From contig DAOTVS010000175.1 of NCBI GenBank assembly GCA_034436375.1, forward strand, positions 1 to 48,068: a stretch of DNA of 48,068 nt, written 5' to 3'. Source of the stretch: DAOTVS01 sp034436375 (GTDB lineage Bacteria > Chloroflexota > Anaerolineae > SpSt-313). Below, one piece after another: positions 24,643-33,134 of the stretch; the stretch's first letter is position 1; the number at the start of each line of letters is the position of its first letter. The notes beneath the pieces were generated by a model that did not search any database, had not been told where the DNA came from, and saw nothing but the letters and a program-made list of their open reading frames with translations. Position numbers and translations under genes: made by a program.

Positions 24643-25937
24643 GTGAGCAGAGTGAGCGCACCTATCGCCTCAACCTGGCCATGATGCTGACGGACCATGT
24701 GTCCTTTAACATCGGCTATACTTTCCTGGGGGTTGGGACCGTCCTGCCGGCCCTCGTGCACCGCTTGGGAGGCGCCCCGCTGGCGGTGGGCCTGCTGGGC
24801 GTGGCGCAGCAGGGTGGCTGGCTCTTGCCACAGTTGGCGGCCGGCCGCTATGTGGCCAACAAGCCGCTGGTGAAAAAGTACATTATCGCCCCCTCCCTGG
24901 TGGGCCGGGTAATCCTGCTGCTGGTGGCGCTGGCCGTCATGGCCTGGTCAGTGCAGGCGCCGGGGCTGGCTCTCGCGATGCTCATCCTGGGCCTGGGGGG
25001 CTTTAGCGTGGCCGATGCCGCCTCAGCCGTGGGCTGGTTCTCTCTATTGGGCAAGGCCATTCCGGCAGATCGGCGTGGCCGCCTGTTAGGCGTGGCCCAA
25101 TCGCTGAGCAGCCTGGTGGCCGTGGGCGCCGGCGCCGCCGTCGAGGTGGTCCTGGCTCACGTAGGCTACCCGGCCAACTATGCCTTGCTCATCACACTGG
25201 CCACCCTGTTCATGTCTGGCAGTATTCTGGCCATGCTGATCTTACGTGAGCCACGGGGTGTGGGCGTGCAGGATGAGCCTCACCTGCCCTGGCGCCGCTA
25301 CCTGCCCTCTGCCCTCTCGATTTTGCGCATGGACCCCCGTTTTGCCTGGCTTACCTTTACGGGTTGGCTGGCGGGCCTGGTGGACATGGCGGGCGCTTTT
25401 TACGTCCTCTATGCGACAGAGCGGCTGCAGGCGCCGGAAAGCCTGATCGGCCTCTTTGTCAGCGCCGGCGTAGTGGGCGGCCTGGTGAGCGGCCTGCTGG
25501 GCCCCCTGAGCGACCGCCACGGCGGCGCCCGGGTGATTGCCCTCATTATGCTCCTGCGCTGCTTTTGCCCCGCGCTCGCCCTGGCAGCGCCTTTGTTGGC
25601 GCGCCTCCATCCCTGGCTGGCCCTCGGCGGCCTGACGCTCGTCTTTCTGCTCCTGGGTGTGATCAATGGCTCTTACCTGGTAGGCGCCATGCACTATATG
25701 CTCGAGATTGCGCCGCCCGGCGAGCGCTCGACCTATATCGCCCTGGCCAATACCCTCAGTGGGATCCTGTTGCTGGCGCCCCTGGCAGCGGGATGGATCG
25801 TGCAGATAGCTTCTTTCGAGGCGCTCTTTACCCTGGCCCTGGTCGCCGGCATCCTGGCCCTGCTCCTGGCGCTCAGCGGCCCCGGTTGGGTCGCTGCCCA
25901 CTGGTATCGAAGCGCGCCGGCGGGGGGCGAGGGGTAA
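24639..25937 (+). CDS. MFS transporter, array copy 4
   Basis: 432 residues from a GTG at 24639 overlapping the previous stop; the open frame further upstream is antiphase to copy 3 and not coding. It begins VSEQSERTYRLNLAMMLTDH, then FLGVGTVLPALVHRLGGAPL, GGWLLPQLAAGRYVANKP and GPLSDRHGGA. About 12 helices. In the loop the usual GD is SD, a small difference from the other copies. Substrate unknown. Confidence 0.88.
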   Translation: MSEQSERTYRLNLAMMLTDHVSFNIGYTFLGVGTVLPALVHRLGGAPLAVGLLGVAQQGGWLLPQLAAGRYVANKPLVKKYIIAPSLVGRVILLLVALAVMAWSVQAPGLALAMLILGLGGFSVADAASAVGWFSLLGKAIPADRRGRLLGVAQSLSSLVAVGAGAAVEVVLAHVGYPANYALLITLATLFMSGSILAMLILREPRGVGVQDEPHLPWRRYLPSALSILRMDPRFAWLTFTGWLAGLVDMAGAFYVLYATERLQAPESLIGLFVSAGVVGGLVSGLLGPLSDRHGGARVIALIMLLRCFCPALALAAPLLARLHPWLALGGLTLVFLLLGVINGSYLVGAMHYMLEIAPPGERSTYIALANTLSGILLLAPLAAGWIVQIASFEALFTLALVAGILALLLALSGPGWVAAHWYRSAPAGGEG

Positions 25938-25967
25938 GAGCATCCTATCACGACTCGAGGTCCACAC

Positions 25968-27275
25968 GTGACAACGGATGAACTGCGGGAGACCGCCTCA
26001 ACTGAGCGCAAGACGCGCCGCAATACTCTACTGCTCATCTGCGACCTGGCTGCCTTTAATGTCGGCACGACCTTTCTGGGGGGCACCACCATCATGCCCG
26101 GCCTGGTGCGCGCGCTGGGCGGCGGCCCGTTGATTGTGGGCTCATTGTCGGCGATCCAATCGGGCGGCTGGATGCTGCCGCAGTTGGTAGCCGGGCGCTA
26201 TACGGCCAACCGACCCAAGGTGATGAAGTATATCCTGATTCCCTGCGGCACTGGGCGTGCGCTGATGGCGCTCTACGCGCTGGTGCTGGCCCTCCTGGGC
26301 GTGCGCCTGCCCAAGATGGCCCTGGCCGGCCTGCTGCTGGCCCTGACGGCCTTTTGGGTCGCCGATGCGCTGACCAGCGTTCCCTGGTTCGACCTGGTGG
26401 CCAAAGCCATTCCGATCGAGCGGCGAGGGCGGGCCATGGGCATTTCCCAATCCCTCTCCAGCTTGCTTGGCATTGGCGTCGGTGTGCTGGTGAGCCGGAT
26501 CATGGCCCGCCCGGCCGCATTTCCGGCCAACAATGTCCTGTTGATCGTGCTGGCCTCGGCCTGTTTCGGCGCCTCCTACATCACCCTGCTCCTCATCCGC
26601 GAGCCGGCGGGCGTCACGCAAAGCGAAAAGCAGCCCAGTTGGGGCGAATACATACCGCGGCTGGGCGCCATCCTGCGCCATGACCCGCGCTTTGTCTGGT
26701 TCACCATCGTCAACTGGCTGGGCGGCCTGGCCGATATGGGCGCCGCCTTTTATGTGCTCTTTGCCGCAGACCGCCTGCACATCCCCCTGTCGGATGTTGG
26801 CCTCTTTATCAGCGCCGGGGTCGTCGGCAGCCTGCTCAGCGGCATCGTGCTCGGGCCCGTCGGCGACCGCCGCGGCGCGGGCACGGTGATTACCATCGTG
26901 ATGGCCCTGCGCTGCCTGGGGCCGCTCCTCGCCCTCTGCGCGCCCCTGCTGGCGACCCTGCACCCCCTCGGCGGCATCGCGGCCCTGTCACTCGTCTTTG
27001 CCGCGGGGGGCATCGCCGGCGGCGCCATGATGACCGGTTTCATGAACTATTTGCTGGAGATCGCCCCGGCTCACGAGCGCCCTACCTATACCGGCCTGGC
27101 CAATACCTTGAACGGGGTTGTCGTCCTGGCGCCGCTCCTGGCCGGCTGGCTCGTGCAGGCGGCCTCCTATGAAGTGCTCTTCAGCGTCAGCCTGTGCATG
27201 GCCGTGCTGGGGCTCCTGGTAGCGCTGCGGCGGCCGAGGATAGCACAGCCCGCTCCGGCCATCGCCAGAGAGTAG
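25968..27275 (+). CDS. MFS transporter, array copy 5
   Basis: 435 residues, GTG start at 25968 with GAGG about 8-9 nt upstream, 30 nt after copy 4. It shares RRNTLLLICDLAAFNVGTTF, GTTIMPGLVRALGGGPLIVG, GGWMLPQLVAGRYTANRP and GPVGDRRGAG. About 12 helices. Last gene of the array; the strand runs on to a CAP-domain gene behind its own promoter. Substrate unknown. Confidence 0.88.
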   Translation: MTTDELRETASTERKTRRNTLLLICDLAAFNVGTTFLGGTTIMPGLVRALGGGPLIVGSLSAIQSGGWMLPQLVAGRYTANRPKVMKYILIPCGTGRALMALYALVLALLGVRLPKMALAGLLLALTAFWVADALTSVPWFDLVAKAIPIERRGRAMGISQSLSSLLGIGVGVLVSRIMARPAAFPANNVLLIVLASACFGASYITLLLIREPAGVTQSEKQPSWGEYIPRLGAILRHDPRFVWFTIVNWLGGLADMGAAFYVLFAADRLHIPLSDVGLFISAGVVGSLLSGIVLGPVGDRRGAGTVITIVMALRCLGPLLALCAPLLATLHPLGGIAALSLVFAAGGIAGGAMMTGFMNYLLEIAPAHERPTYTGLANTLNGVVVLAPLLAGWLVQAASYEVLFSVSLCMAVLGLLVALRRPRIAQPAPAIARE

Positions 27276-27306
27276 GGTATACCCCCAAGAAACGAATTGC
27301 GCATAT

Positions 27307-27334
27307 TTGACAAGGAACGACTATTGAATATCCT
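27307..27334 (+). promoter_or_regulatory. Promoter of the CAP-domain gene
   Basis: TTGACA, 16-nt spacer, TATCCT in an A+T-rich gap. The leader then contains small palindromes (GACC-atatc-GGTC at 27338-27350 and TAGCCGCGGCTA near 27400). Confidence 0.5.
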
Positions 27335-27425
27335 GTGACCATATCGGTCGTTACCATCTTTCCCGCCCTGGGAAATGTCCTTTCCGTGGTGACCTCTTAG
27401 CCGCGGCTAGAGCAACAGAGGAGAA

Positions 27426-28673
27426 ATGTCTACCTCCGAAAAGTCCTCCCACTGGAAAGCCCTTCGCGCCACCCTCACCCTCCTCCTCTTCTTCACCTTC
27501 CCCCTTCTCTCCGCCCGGGCTGGCGTCGACAACGTTTTGCCGGGACCTGTCGCCAAGCCACGGGTCCCTGCGGCCAGCCAGGCGCAATCCCTGGCGCGCC
27601 TGGACGACATGTTGCAGCGCGTGGTCGACCTGACCAACCAGCAGCGGGCCCAGCAGGGCCTGCCGCCTCTGACCCTCAACAGCTCGCTGTGCAGCTCCGC
27701 TCAAACCCAGAGCCAGGATATGGCGTCGCACAACTTTTTCAGCCACACCGGCTCCGATGGCTCTGATGTGGGCCAGCGCATCGCTGCAGCCGGTTACAGC
27801 CCCATCTGGGCCTATGGCGAAAACATCGCTGCCGGCCAGTCGACGCCCGAAGAGGTGGTGGCGGCCTGGATGAACAGCCCCGAACACCGCGCCAACATCC
27901 TCAGCCCCTACTATACCGATATCGGCGTCGGCTATGCCTACAACGACGGCTCCACCTACAAATCCTACTGGACGGAAGATTTCGCCAGTCACGGTAATGT
28001 TGCGCCTACGCCTGTGCCGCCGACGCCCACACCCATCCCGCCAACCGCCACGCCGCTGCCGCCGACGCCTACACCCATCCCGCCCACCGCGACCCCTGTG
28101 CCGCCGGCGCCCACGCCCATCCCGCCCACCGCGACCCCGGCGCCGCCGACGCCTACACCCATCCCGCCCAGCGCGACCCCTATCGCCAACGCAGGCCCGG
28201 CGCAGCAGGTGGTTGACCTGACCAATCAGGAGCGGACCCGCCGCGGGCTTGCCCCCCTCACCGTTGACCCGGCGCTCACCCATGCGGCGCAGGGCCACTC
28301 GCAGGACATGGAGGAGCACCAATTCCTCAGCCACACCGGCTCCGATGGCTCCAGCCCCGCTCAGCGCATGATGACAGCCGGCTATAGCCCGCTTGCAGCC
28401 TGGAGTGAGAATATTGGGGCGGGGCAAGCCACCCCGGCAGAGGTCGTTGCAGCCTGGATGAACAATGCTACCCTGCGGGCCAACATCCTCAACCCCGATT
28501 ACCAGCAGATTGGGGTAGGCTATGCCGAGGGCGGCGCCTATGGTCACTACTGGACGGAGGACCTGGCCACTCATATTGATAGCCCGAGCGTTACCCCCAC
28601 CAGCGTCCCGCGCCCGCCAGCCTGGGGCCGCTTCTGGCTTTTCCTGCCCCTCCTGCGCCTTTGGATGAGATAG
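27426..28673 (+). CDS. Secreted protein with two CAP (SCP/YkwD-type) domains
   Basis: 415 residues. A signal peptide (LRATLTLLLFFTFPLLSARA) ends near residue 32. CAP domain 1 spans about 60-185 and domain 2 about 262-385. Both carry VVDLTNQ-R, the SHTGSDGS block, SENI/GENI-AGQ-TPEEVVAAWM, ANIL and the final YWTEDLA/F. His and Glu of the presumed CAP cleft are present in both (HTGSDGS, GENI, WTED). Between them is a ~70-residue Pro/Thr linker made of repeats. The C-terminus is another short linker plus a hydrophobic end, FWLFLPLLRLWMR. Bacterial CAP proteins are extracellular; their activity is mostly unknown. Confidence 0.9.
   Translation: MSTSEKSSHWKALRATLTLLLFFTFPLLSARAGVDNVLPGPVAKPRVPAASQAQSLARLDDMLQRVVDLTNQQRAQQGLPPLTLNSSLCSSAQTQSQDMASHNFFSHTGSDGSDVGQRIAAAGYSPIWAYGENIAAGQSTPEEVVAAWMNSPEHRANILSPYYTDIGVGYAYNDGSTYKSYWTEDFASHGNVAPTPVPPTPTPIPPTATPLPPTPTPIPPTATPVPPAPTPIPPTATPAPPTPTPIPPSATPIANAGPAQQVVDLTNQERTRRGLAPLTVDPALTHAAQGHSQDMEEHQFLSHTGSDGSSPAQRMMTAGYSPLAAWSENIGAGQATPAEVVAAWMNNATLRANILNPDYQQIGVGYAEGGAYGHYWTEDLATHIDSPSVTPTSVPRPPAWGRFWLFLPLLRLWMR
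28009..28188 (+). repeat. Tandem repeat encoding the Pro/Thr linker
   Basis: Imperfect tandem units of about 24 and 48 nt (CCGCCGACGCCCACACCCAT, then CCCGCCAACCGCCACGCC and variants) code for PPTPTPIPPTATP-type repeats between the two CAP domains. Such repeats tend to vary in number between strains. Confidence 0.75.
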
Positions 28674-28717
28674 GCCGCAGAGGGTAGTGGATATCGAGGT
28701 TATCGATCAGGTCAAAT

Positions 28718-28777
28718 ACTGCCGGCACCAAAAGAGAGGGGGTGGTCTTCCATCCCCTCTCTTGTGTTGCCGGCAGT
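28718..28777. terminator. Bidirectional terminator between convergent genes
   Basis: A long stem pairs ACTGCCGGCA with TGCCGGCAGT and AAGAGAGGGG with CCCCTCTCTT around a 12-nt loop. It lies between the CAP gene and the convergent hydrolase gene, whose stop is at 28784. Confidence 0.75.
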
Positions 28778-28783
28778 CACTCT

Positions 28784-30205
28784 CTACCGTGGCCAGTAGG
28801 GCACAGCCGGGCGCTGATAGGGGCCGTCGGCCAGCGCCTGCCAGTAATCGCGGCCATAGGTGTGCTCCTGGTCCCACAGCACGTGGTACGAGAGGAAGGC
28901 TTCTCCCTTGGCGCCATTGTCTCGTGCGGCCTCGATACGCCAGGCAATATCGCTAAAGGAGGTATAGTCGGGCTGGATGCCGGCGATCACGGCCCCCGAC
29001 CCTGAGCCCTGGACGAAATTCTGCACCATCGCCTTGTAGCGATCGGGATAATCATGGAAGCTCACGCTATAGAGCATGGGCATGATGCCATCGAGCAGCC
29101 CGCTGCGCGCCCAGCCCTGCGAGTCCTGATAGTGGCCGTGGTAGCCGTCGCTGTTGGTGCTCCAGTAGGGCCAGTTCCACGCTGGGTCATACTGGTAGCA
29201 GGGCCAGACGGCCGCCGTCAGGTGCGCCTGCGGGCGGTGGGGCAGCGACTCGGCCCGCACCCGCGCGATCAGGTTCGTCACCTGGCGCCGCTGCCACTCC
29301 TCACGCGTGAGGCCCGGCTCGGCAGCCTGCGCCGCCGCATAAGCCTGATTGCTGACTGGATCGTAGGAGTAGGTATAGGCGTCATAGCGGATATAATCAA
29401 AGTGCAGGCCGTCGAGCGCGTAGCGGCTCAGCAGGTCGGTGCAGACGGCGACCACACGGTCGGTCACGGCCGAGAACGCCGGGTTGGCGCAGAGATAACT
29501 GCTGTTGAGCTGCATCGGGCCCGATGGGGACCACTGGAGCCACTGGGTGCCGTACTTTTGGTTAAAGTCGGGGTACATATGGATAGGCGTCGTCGTCGCG
29601 GGCGGCGGCGTGGTGCCCAACCAGGCCGGGTACACGTTGAGCCAGGCGTGCACCTCGATGCCCTTGGCGTGGGCCTTGTTGATGATATCGGCCAGGGGGT
29701 CCCAGCCCGGGTTCTGCCCCAGGGGATGGCTGCCCGTATACCACCAGGGCTCGATCCGTGAGGAATAGACGGCATCGGCGGTGCCGCGCACCTGGAAAAA
29801 GATAACGTTCATGTGCGCCCTGGCGCACTGGTCCACGATGGTGCTGATATCCGCCGGGCCGCGCACGTTGTCGGGCATAAAATCCCAGCGGGTGACATAG
29901 AGGGCGCGCGTCTCTTTGGGCGCCTCGCCGCCCATCACCACCGGCAGTGTCACCGAGTAGGGCATGACCGCTTGCGGGCGCGCGGCCGGTTGCTGAGGGT
30001 GCTCCGGGGGCGAATCCAGGCCATTCGTCCAACCGCGGCGGATATAGTACTCATCGATGCCGGCCCCATCTTCGAGCAGGACCGGGGTCGGGGTCGGATC
30101 ATCCGCCCGCGCGGCGTGCGGCAGACCCAACACCCCTACGCCCAGGGCGAGGGCGGCCAGGCCGCACGCAGCAGCGAGGGGCAAGAGCTTGCGGATGACA
30201 GGCAT
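28784..30205 (-). CDS. Secreted family-10-like glycosyl hydrolase (GHL10)
   Basis: 473 residues. A signal peptide (LLPLAAACGLAALALGVG, then AARA) ends near residue 34, followed by a short PTPTP linker and SVTLPVVMGG. The catalytic barrel begins TRALYVTRWDFMPDN, with MNVIFFQVRGTADAVYSS, GIEVHAWLNVYPAW, DGLHFDYIRYDAYTYSYDPV and AVWPCYQYDP. This is the GHL10/DUF187 family related to glycoside hydrolases, thought to cut polysaccharides outside the cell, some being linked to cell-wall sugars; its substrate is unknown. The ribosome site is weak. It follows a weak promoter at 30284-30312 and converges with the CAP gene. Confidence 0.9.
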   Translation of the reverse strand: MPVIRKLLPLAAACGLAALALGVGVLGLPHAARADDPTPTPVLLEDGAGIDEYYIRRGWTNGLDSPPEHPQQPAARPQAVMPYSVTLPVVMGGEAPKETRALYVTRWDFMPDNVRGPADISTIVDQCARAHMNVIFFQVRGTADAVYSSRIEPWWYTGSHPLGQNPGWDPLADIINKAHAKGIEVHAWLNVYPAWLGTTPPPATTTPIHMYPDFNQKYGTQWLQWSPSGPMQLNSSYLCANPAFSAVTDRVVAVCTDLLSRYALDGLHFDYIRYDAYTYSYDPVSNQAYAAAQAAEPGLTREEWQRRQVTNLIARVRAESLPHRPQAHLTAAVWPCYQYDPAWNWPYWSTNSDGYHGHYQDSQGWARSGLLDGIMPMLYSVSFHDYPDRYKAMVQNFVQGSGSGAVIAGIQPDYTSFSDIAWRIEAARDNGAKGEAFLSYHVLWDQEHTYGRDYWQALADGPYQRPAVPYWPR

Positions 30206-30283
30206 GGGGAAAATTGACCTTTCTAGGAGAGTTTCCTGAGGATAGGTCTGCCGACATGCGCAGGAACCTTCGCCTCCACGCCG

Positions 30284-30312
30284 CCTATAATGACGTGGAT
30301 GATCCTTGACAG
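30284..30312 (-). promoter_or_regulatory. Possible promoter of the GHL10 gene
   Basis: Minus strand: CTGTCA, 17-nt spacer, TATAGG, about 80 nt before the start. Just upstream, CCCTCC and GGAGGG (30335-30369) can form a stem downstream of the PLP-enzyme stop. Confidence 0.4.
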
Positions 30313-30389
30313 TTGCGGGCCCGCTGAATCGAAATGCCCTCCCGCCGCCCCACAGAGTGGCCGGAGGGTATTCCGATTTCCAACCTGCG

Positions 30390-31778
30390 CTATCCGCGTG
30401 CGGCTACTATCATGCGGTCGATTTCCGCCACGCGCGCTTGCTGCTCGTGCCAATACGCCGGGTCGAGCTGGCGGTCCAGCTCGGCTACGGTCTTACCCTG
30501 CTGCTCGACCCAGGTATAGTATTTGAGGTTATGCCATTGCCGGCGTGCGTCTCGGGTGCCCTCCCGGATCCAGTCCGTACGCTGGGCGTGGAAAATGCTG
30601 GCCAGGCGCACGGCCGCTTCCGTCTCGTCCATGCGGCCATAGGTGCGGGTCATCTGTTCCATCACCGAGTGATAGCGATCGATGGCATCGGTGCAGATGG
30701 TGACGATCAGGTCCTGCGGCCCCAGGCCATAGAACCTGGCCGTCTTGATAGCCCCCAACACATTGCAGACGCCGCTGATGCCAAAGATCGTCGCCAATTT
30801 GTGGACCTTTTCCTCGGGGATGCCATAGCGGTCGATCAGCGTACGCCAGCCCGGCTCTTCAGTCAGGAGCTGCAGGCCCTTTTTGCACTCAATGTCGTCG
30901 ATGCACATGAGGGCATCCATATTGTTCACATTGTGGATCCAGGTCACGTGCTTGTCGCCGATGCCCTGGATATCGTGACTGCCATATCCGTTGTTGTAGA
31001 GCGTGGGGCATTGGATGGGCTCCAGGCCCACGATCTTGTGCTCTGGCCACACCTGCTTGATGCGATCGCCAGCGGCGATGGTGCCCGCCGAACCCATGGC
31101 CGAGACAAAGGCGCTCACCCGGCCATTCCCAATGCCGGCCTGATGCAGCTCGGCCGCCAACTCGACGATGGTGTTGCCTGTGACGTAATAATGAAAGCGG
31201 TAATTGCCCATGACTTCGAACTGGTTCAGCACGCGGATGCGCTCGGGGTCTTCGGCCGCCAGGGCTTTGCAGCGATCATAGATCTCTTTGACATTGCTCT
31301 CGCTGCCTGGGGTGGCAATGAACCGGGCGCCATAGCTCTGGATGCGCGCAAAGCGCTCCTGGCTCATGCCCTCGGGCAGGATCACCAGGGAATCATAGCC
31401 CATACGCGGCCCTACCCAAGCCCCGCCGATGCCATAGTTGCCTGTCGAGGGCCATACCAGCGAGTGCCGGCCGGGCTCTACTTCGCCATTGAGCTGCTTT
31501 TCGATGAGGACGGAATAGCTGGCGCCGACCTTATGGCTGCCCGTCGGAAAATCGCGGGAGTAGAGCACGGCAATGGGCGCCTCGACCCCCGTCAGCGCGG
31601 GGGGCAGCACCTCATAATGGATACGGTTTTCGCCATCGCGCCAGGTGATGTTGTAGAGGTTGACGGGGTCCAGCGGGTTTTCCTCTCTCATCCGCTGGGC
31701 CTGCTTGCGCACCCGGGGGGCGATTTTCCAGGGGTGGAGCATCTCTTCAAAAGTCGGGCCAAGAACTGCTGATGCCAT
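30390..31778 (-). CDS. PLP-dependent cysteine-synthase-like enzyme
   Basis: 462 residues from an ATG at 31778 (GAGGAG about 7 nt upstream); the frame continues to 31805 without support. Fold type II PLP enzyme: lysine in TGSHKVGASYSV, asparagine loop WPSTGNYGIGGAWVG, the Gly-rich cofactor-phosphate loop SAMGSAGTIAAGD. It is longer than CysK/CysM (about 300 residues) because of N- and C-terminal extensions. Such proteins are often annotated as cysteine synthase-like or PLP-dependent beta subunits; the true substrate is unknown. Likely cotranscribed with the small gene 67 nt upstream, from a promoter at 32498-32527. Confidence 0.85.
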   Translation of the reverse strand: MASAVLGPTFEEMLHPWKIAPRVRKQAQRMREENPLDPVNLYNITWRDGENRIHYEVLPPALTGVEAPIAVLYSRDFPTGSHKVGASYSVLIEKQLNGEVEPGRHSLVWPSTGNYGIGGAWVGPRMGYDSLVILPEGMSQERFARIQSYGARFIATPGSESNVKEIYDRCKALAAEDPERIRVLNQFEVMGNYRFHYYVTGNTIVELAAELHQAGIGNGRVSAFVSAMGSAGTIAAGDRIKQVWPEHKIVGLEPIQCPTLYNNGYGSHDIQGIGDKHVTWIHNVNNMDALMCIDDIECKKGLQLLTEEPGWRTLIDRYGIPEEKVHKLATIFGISGVCNVLGAIKTARFYGLGPQDLIVTICTDAIDRYHSVMEQMTRTYGRMDETEAAVRLASIFHAQRTDWIREGTRDARRQWHNLKYYTWVEQQGKTVAELDRQLDPAYWHEQQARVAEIDRMIVAARG

Positions 31779-31844
31779 GCGCGGGCTCCTCAGGTCGGTC
31801 CTCATCGGGGCGGCTATTGGGCAGGGTCTTGCGTCTATTCCGGC

Positions 31845-32255
31845 TCAGCGCTCTGCTTCAGCGCCCGGGTGTTCGGCATTGCCGCGCGCGGGCAGGGGCG
31901 GGCGCCATACGTAAGCGCCTTCACCCTGGCGCGCCCGCGCTGGCAGGTTGGCGCCGTGCACTACCTGCCAGCGCCACGCGAACTCTAGCAACTGAAGGGC
32001 TGGCCCCAGGGGCCAGGGGCGCCCATCGGGCATGATCACCACCGTTTCTTCACCGGCCCGCGGCCGGTGAGCGAGTTGGGGGGGCGGCACAGGTTGCGCA
32101 CGACGAGGGCGCCACTTTTGCAGCCACCGGCGCCCGTTGCGCCAATAAGGAGCGATGGCCCGCTCAATGGTGTTCCAGCGTAGATAGAGGTATGCGCCGG
32201 CGGTACCCGCCACAAAGCCCAGGGTGAGCACAGCGGCCCATTGGTTCCAGTTCAT
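31845..32255 (-). CDS. Small membrane-anchored hypothetical protein
   Basis: 136 residues with one N-terminal membrane helix (WAAVLTLGFVAGTAGAYLYL), then a basic, Trp-rich segment (YWRNGRRWLQKWRPRR) and a soluble tail containing VVIMPDGRPWPLGPALQLLE. I do not recognise a family. It is the first gene after a consensus promoter and a long leader, and it precedes the PLP enzyme by 67 nt, so the two are probably one transcript. The link between them is unknown. Confidence 0.65.
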   Translation of the reverse strand: MNWNQWAAVLTLGFVAGTAGAYLYLRWNTIERAIAPYWRNGRRWLQKWRPRRAQPVPPPQLAHRPRAGEETVVIMPDGRPWPLGPALQLLEFAWRWQVVHGANLPARARQGEGAYVWRPPLPARGNAEHPGAEAER

Positions 32256-32491
32256 CTTGGCCTACCTTTTCATCCGGCAAAGCTCAGAAGCTGGTGGATT
32301 CCCTCTTCGGCCCCGGCAGATGCCCCGCCAATGCCGGGGCAAGATTGCGGCCTGTCAGGATCTGTCAAGCCCACCAGACCATGATAACAGCGTGGACCTT
32401 GCCCACGCTGCGGGTCCGGCGGCATCAGCAAGCGCAGAGGCAAGGCGGGTTGCCGGGCCGGAAGTCTGGCCGGCAGACCAACGAAAAGATA
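32256..32491 (-). promoter_or_regulatory. Long structured 5' leader (candidate cis-acting RNA)
   Basis: About 235 nt between a consensus promoter and the gene ending at 31845. Stems seen: a perfect 8-bp hairpin with arms 32388-32395 and 32403-32410; a competing pairing CCTTGCC/GGCAAGG (32397-32403 with 32439-32445) with inner CTGCG/CGCAG; and TGCCCCG/CGGGGCA near 32319-32340. The 7-nt loop of the first hairpin belongs to the second pairing, so a pseudoknot or switch is possible. No coding frame of note. It is not recognised as a known riboswitch. Confidence 0.4.
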
Positions 32492-32497
32492 TTGTCG

Positions 32498-32527
32498 ATT
32501 ATAGCGCAGCCCTGCCTGGACTGTCAA
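32498..32527 (-). promoter_or_regulatory. Consensus sigma-70 promoter
   Basis: Minus strand: perfect TTGACA, 18-nt spacer, perfect TATAAT. The best promoter in the window; it drives the leader, the small membrane protein and the PLP enzyme. Confidence 0.8.
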
Positions 32528-32625
32528 CGTGGCCCCTCTCTTGGGCCTGTGGTACGGGACGTGCTAACGGGATGAGTGATAGATGGGCAACTGCGCCAGG
32601 CCGGCGCGGCAAAAGGTGATATGTT

Positions 32626-32823
32626 ATGTTGTGGATACGTGGCGGCGCTCTTCTGACCGGCCTCGCGGCGGTCGTGGCGGGCGCGATCGTGGTGTTCGTG
32701 GTGCAGGCTTTCGACCCCATCCCAGGCTCCTGCTTTTCCTGGGCCATGGGGGTCACTCTGGTCACGGCGTTCTTCGCCGGGTACTTTGGCTACCTCGCCG
32801 GCATCCGGGCGCGGGGCCGGTGA
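32626..32823 (+). CDS. Small two-helix membrane protein
   Basis: 65 residues, ATG 32626 with AGGTG upstream. Two hydrophobic helices (LLTGLAAVVAGAIVVFVVQA and MGVTLVTAFFAGYFGYLAGI) are joined by a short loop containing FDPIPGSC, with basic residues at both ends. No family recognised. It stands alone between the divergent promoter at 32498-32527 and a repeat-rich intergenic stretch. Third-position G/C bias is like that of coding DNA, but so short a frame remains uncertain. Confidence 0.55.
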   Translation: MLWIRGGALLTGLAAVVAGAIVVFVVQAFDPIPGSCFSWAMGVTLVTAFFAGYFGYLAGIRARGR

Positions 32824-32970
32824 GGCCTGGCTTCGTCGCCACGATCGCAGATGGCTGGAATCCAGGGAGATGACAGGCGCCTCACCGCCAGAGCCAATCC
32901 TATTGGTAAACTCGGTTGCGTGCTCGAGCCAGGCCGCCCGAGGCTGGAAGCCATCGGGCTTGGAGGGCAA

Positions 32971-32986
32971 AGCCCCTTTCGGGGCT
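32971..32986. repeat. GCAAAGCCCC hairpin (second copy)
   Basis: AGCCCC-tttc-GGGGCT preceded by GAGGGCAA, nearly the same as at 2352-2368. It is one of three palindromic elements in the 388-nt gene-free stretch 32824-33211. Confidence 0.45.
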
Positions 32987-33055
32987 CGCACAGGACCCAA
33001 TCTCGCCGTGCAAGGCAGCTCTGCCCCACACAAGCCCGAAGGGCCTGGTCTTTCA

Positions 33056-33091
33056 AGCCCGGCGGCTTTAGCCCTCTGAAGCCGTCGGGCT
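33056..33091. repeat. REP-like palindrome with GGCTTTAGCC motif
   Basis: Arms 33056-33068 and 33079-33091 pair with one mismatch (AGCCCGGCGGCTT against AAGCCGTCGGGCT). The loop TAGCCCTCTG gives the CTTTAGCC theme seen as a scattered repeat in many environmental genomes. Confidence 0.55.
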
Positions 33092-33134
33092 CTCTGCTGC
33101 ACGCTTATTTGACCGGTATTGGGATTAGCAGGCC

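Noticed and set aside
30306..31772. Plus-strand frame of about 488 codons
   Set aside because: Mirror of the PLP enzyme gene, which has clear motifs on the other strand.
32256..32491. SAM riboswitch in the leader of the PLP enzyme (a CCGGCAACCC string is present)
   Set aside because: The other conserved parts, such as GATGAAACC and the GGTGCTAA segment, are not found, so the string is probably chance.
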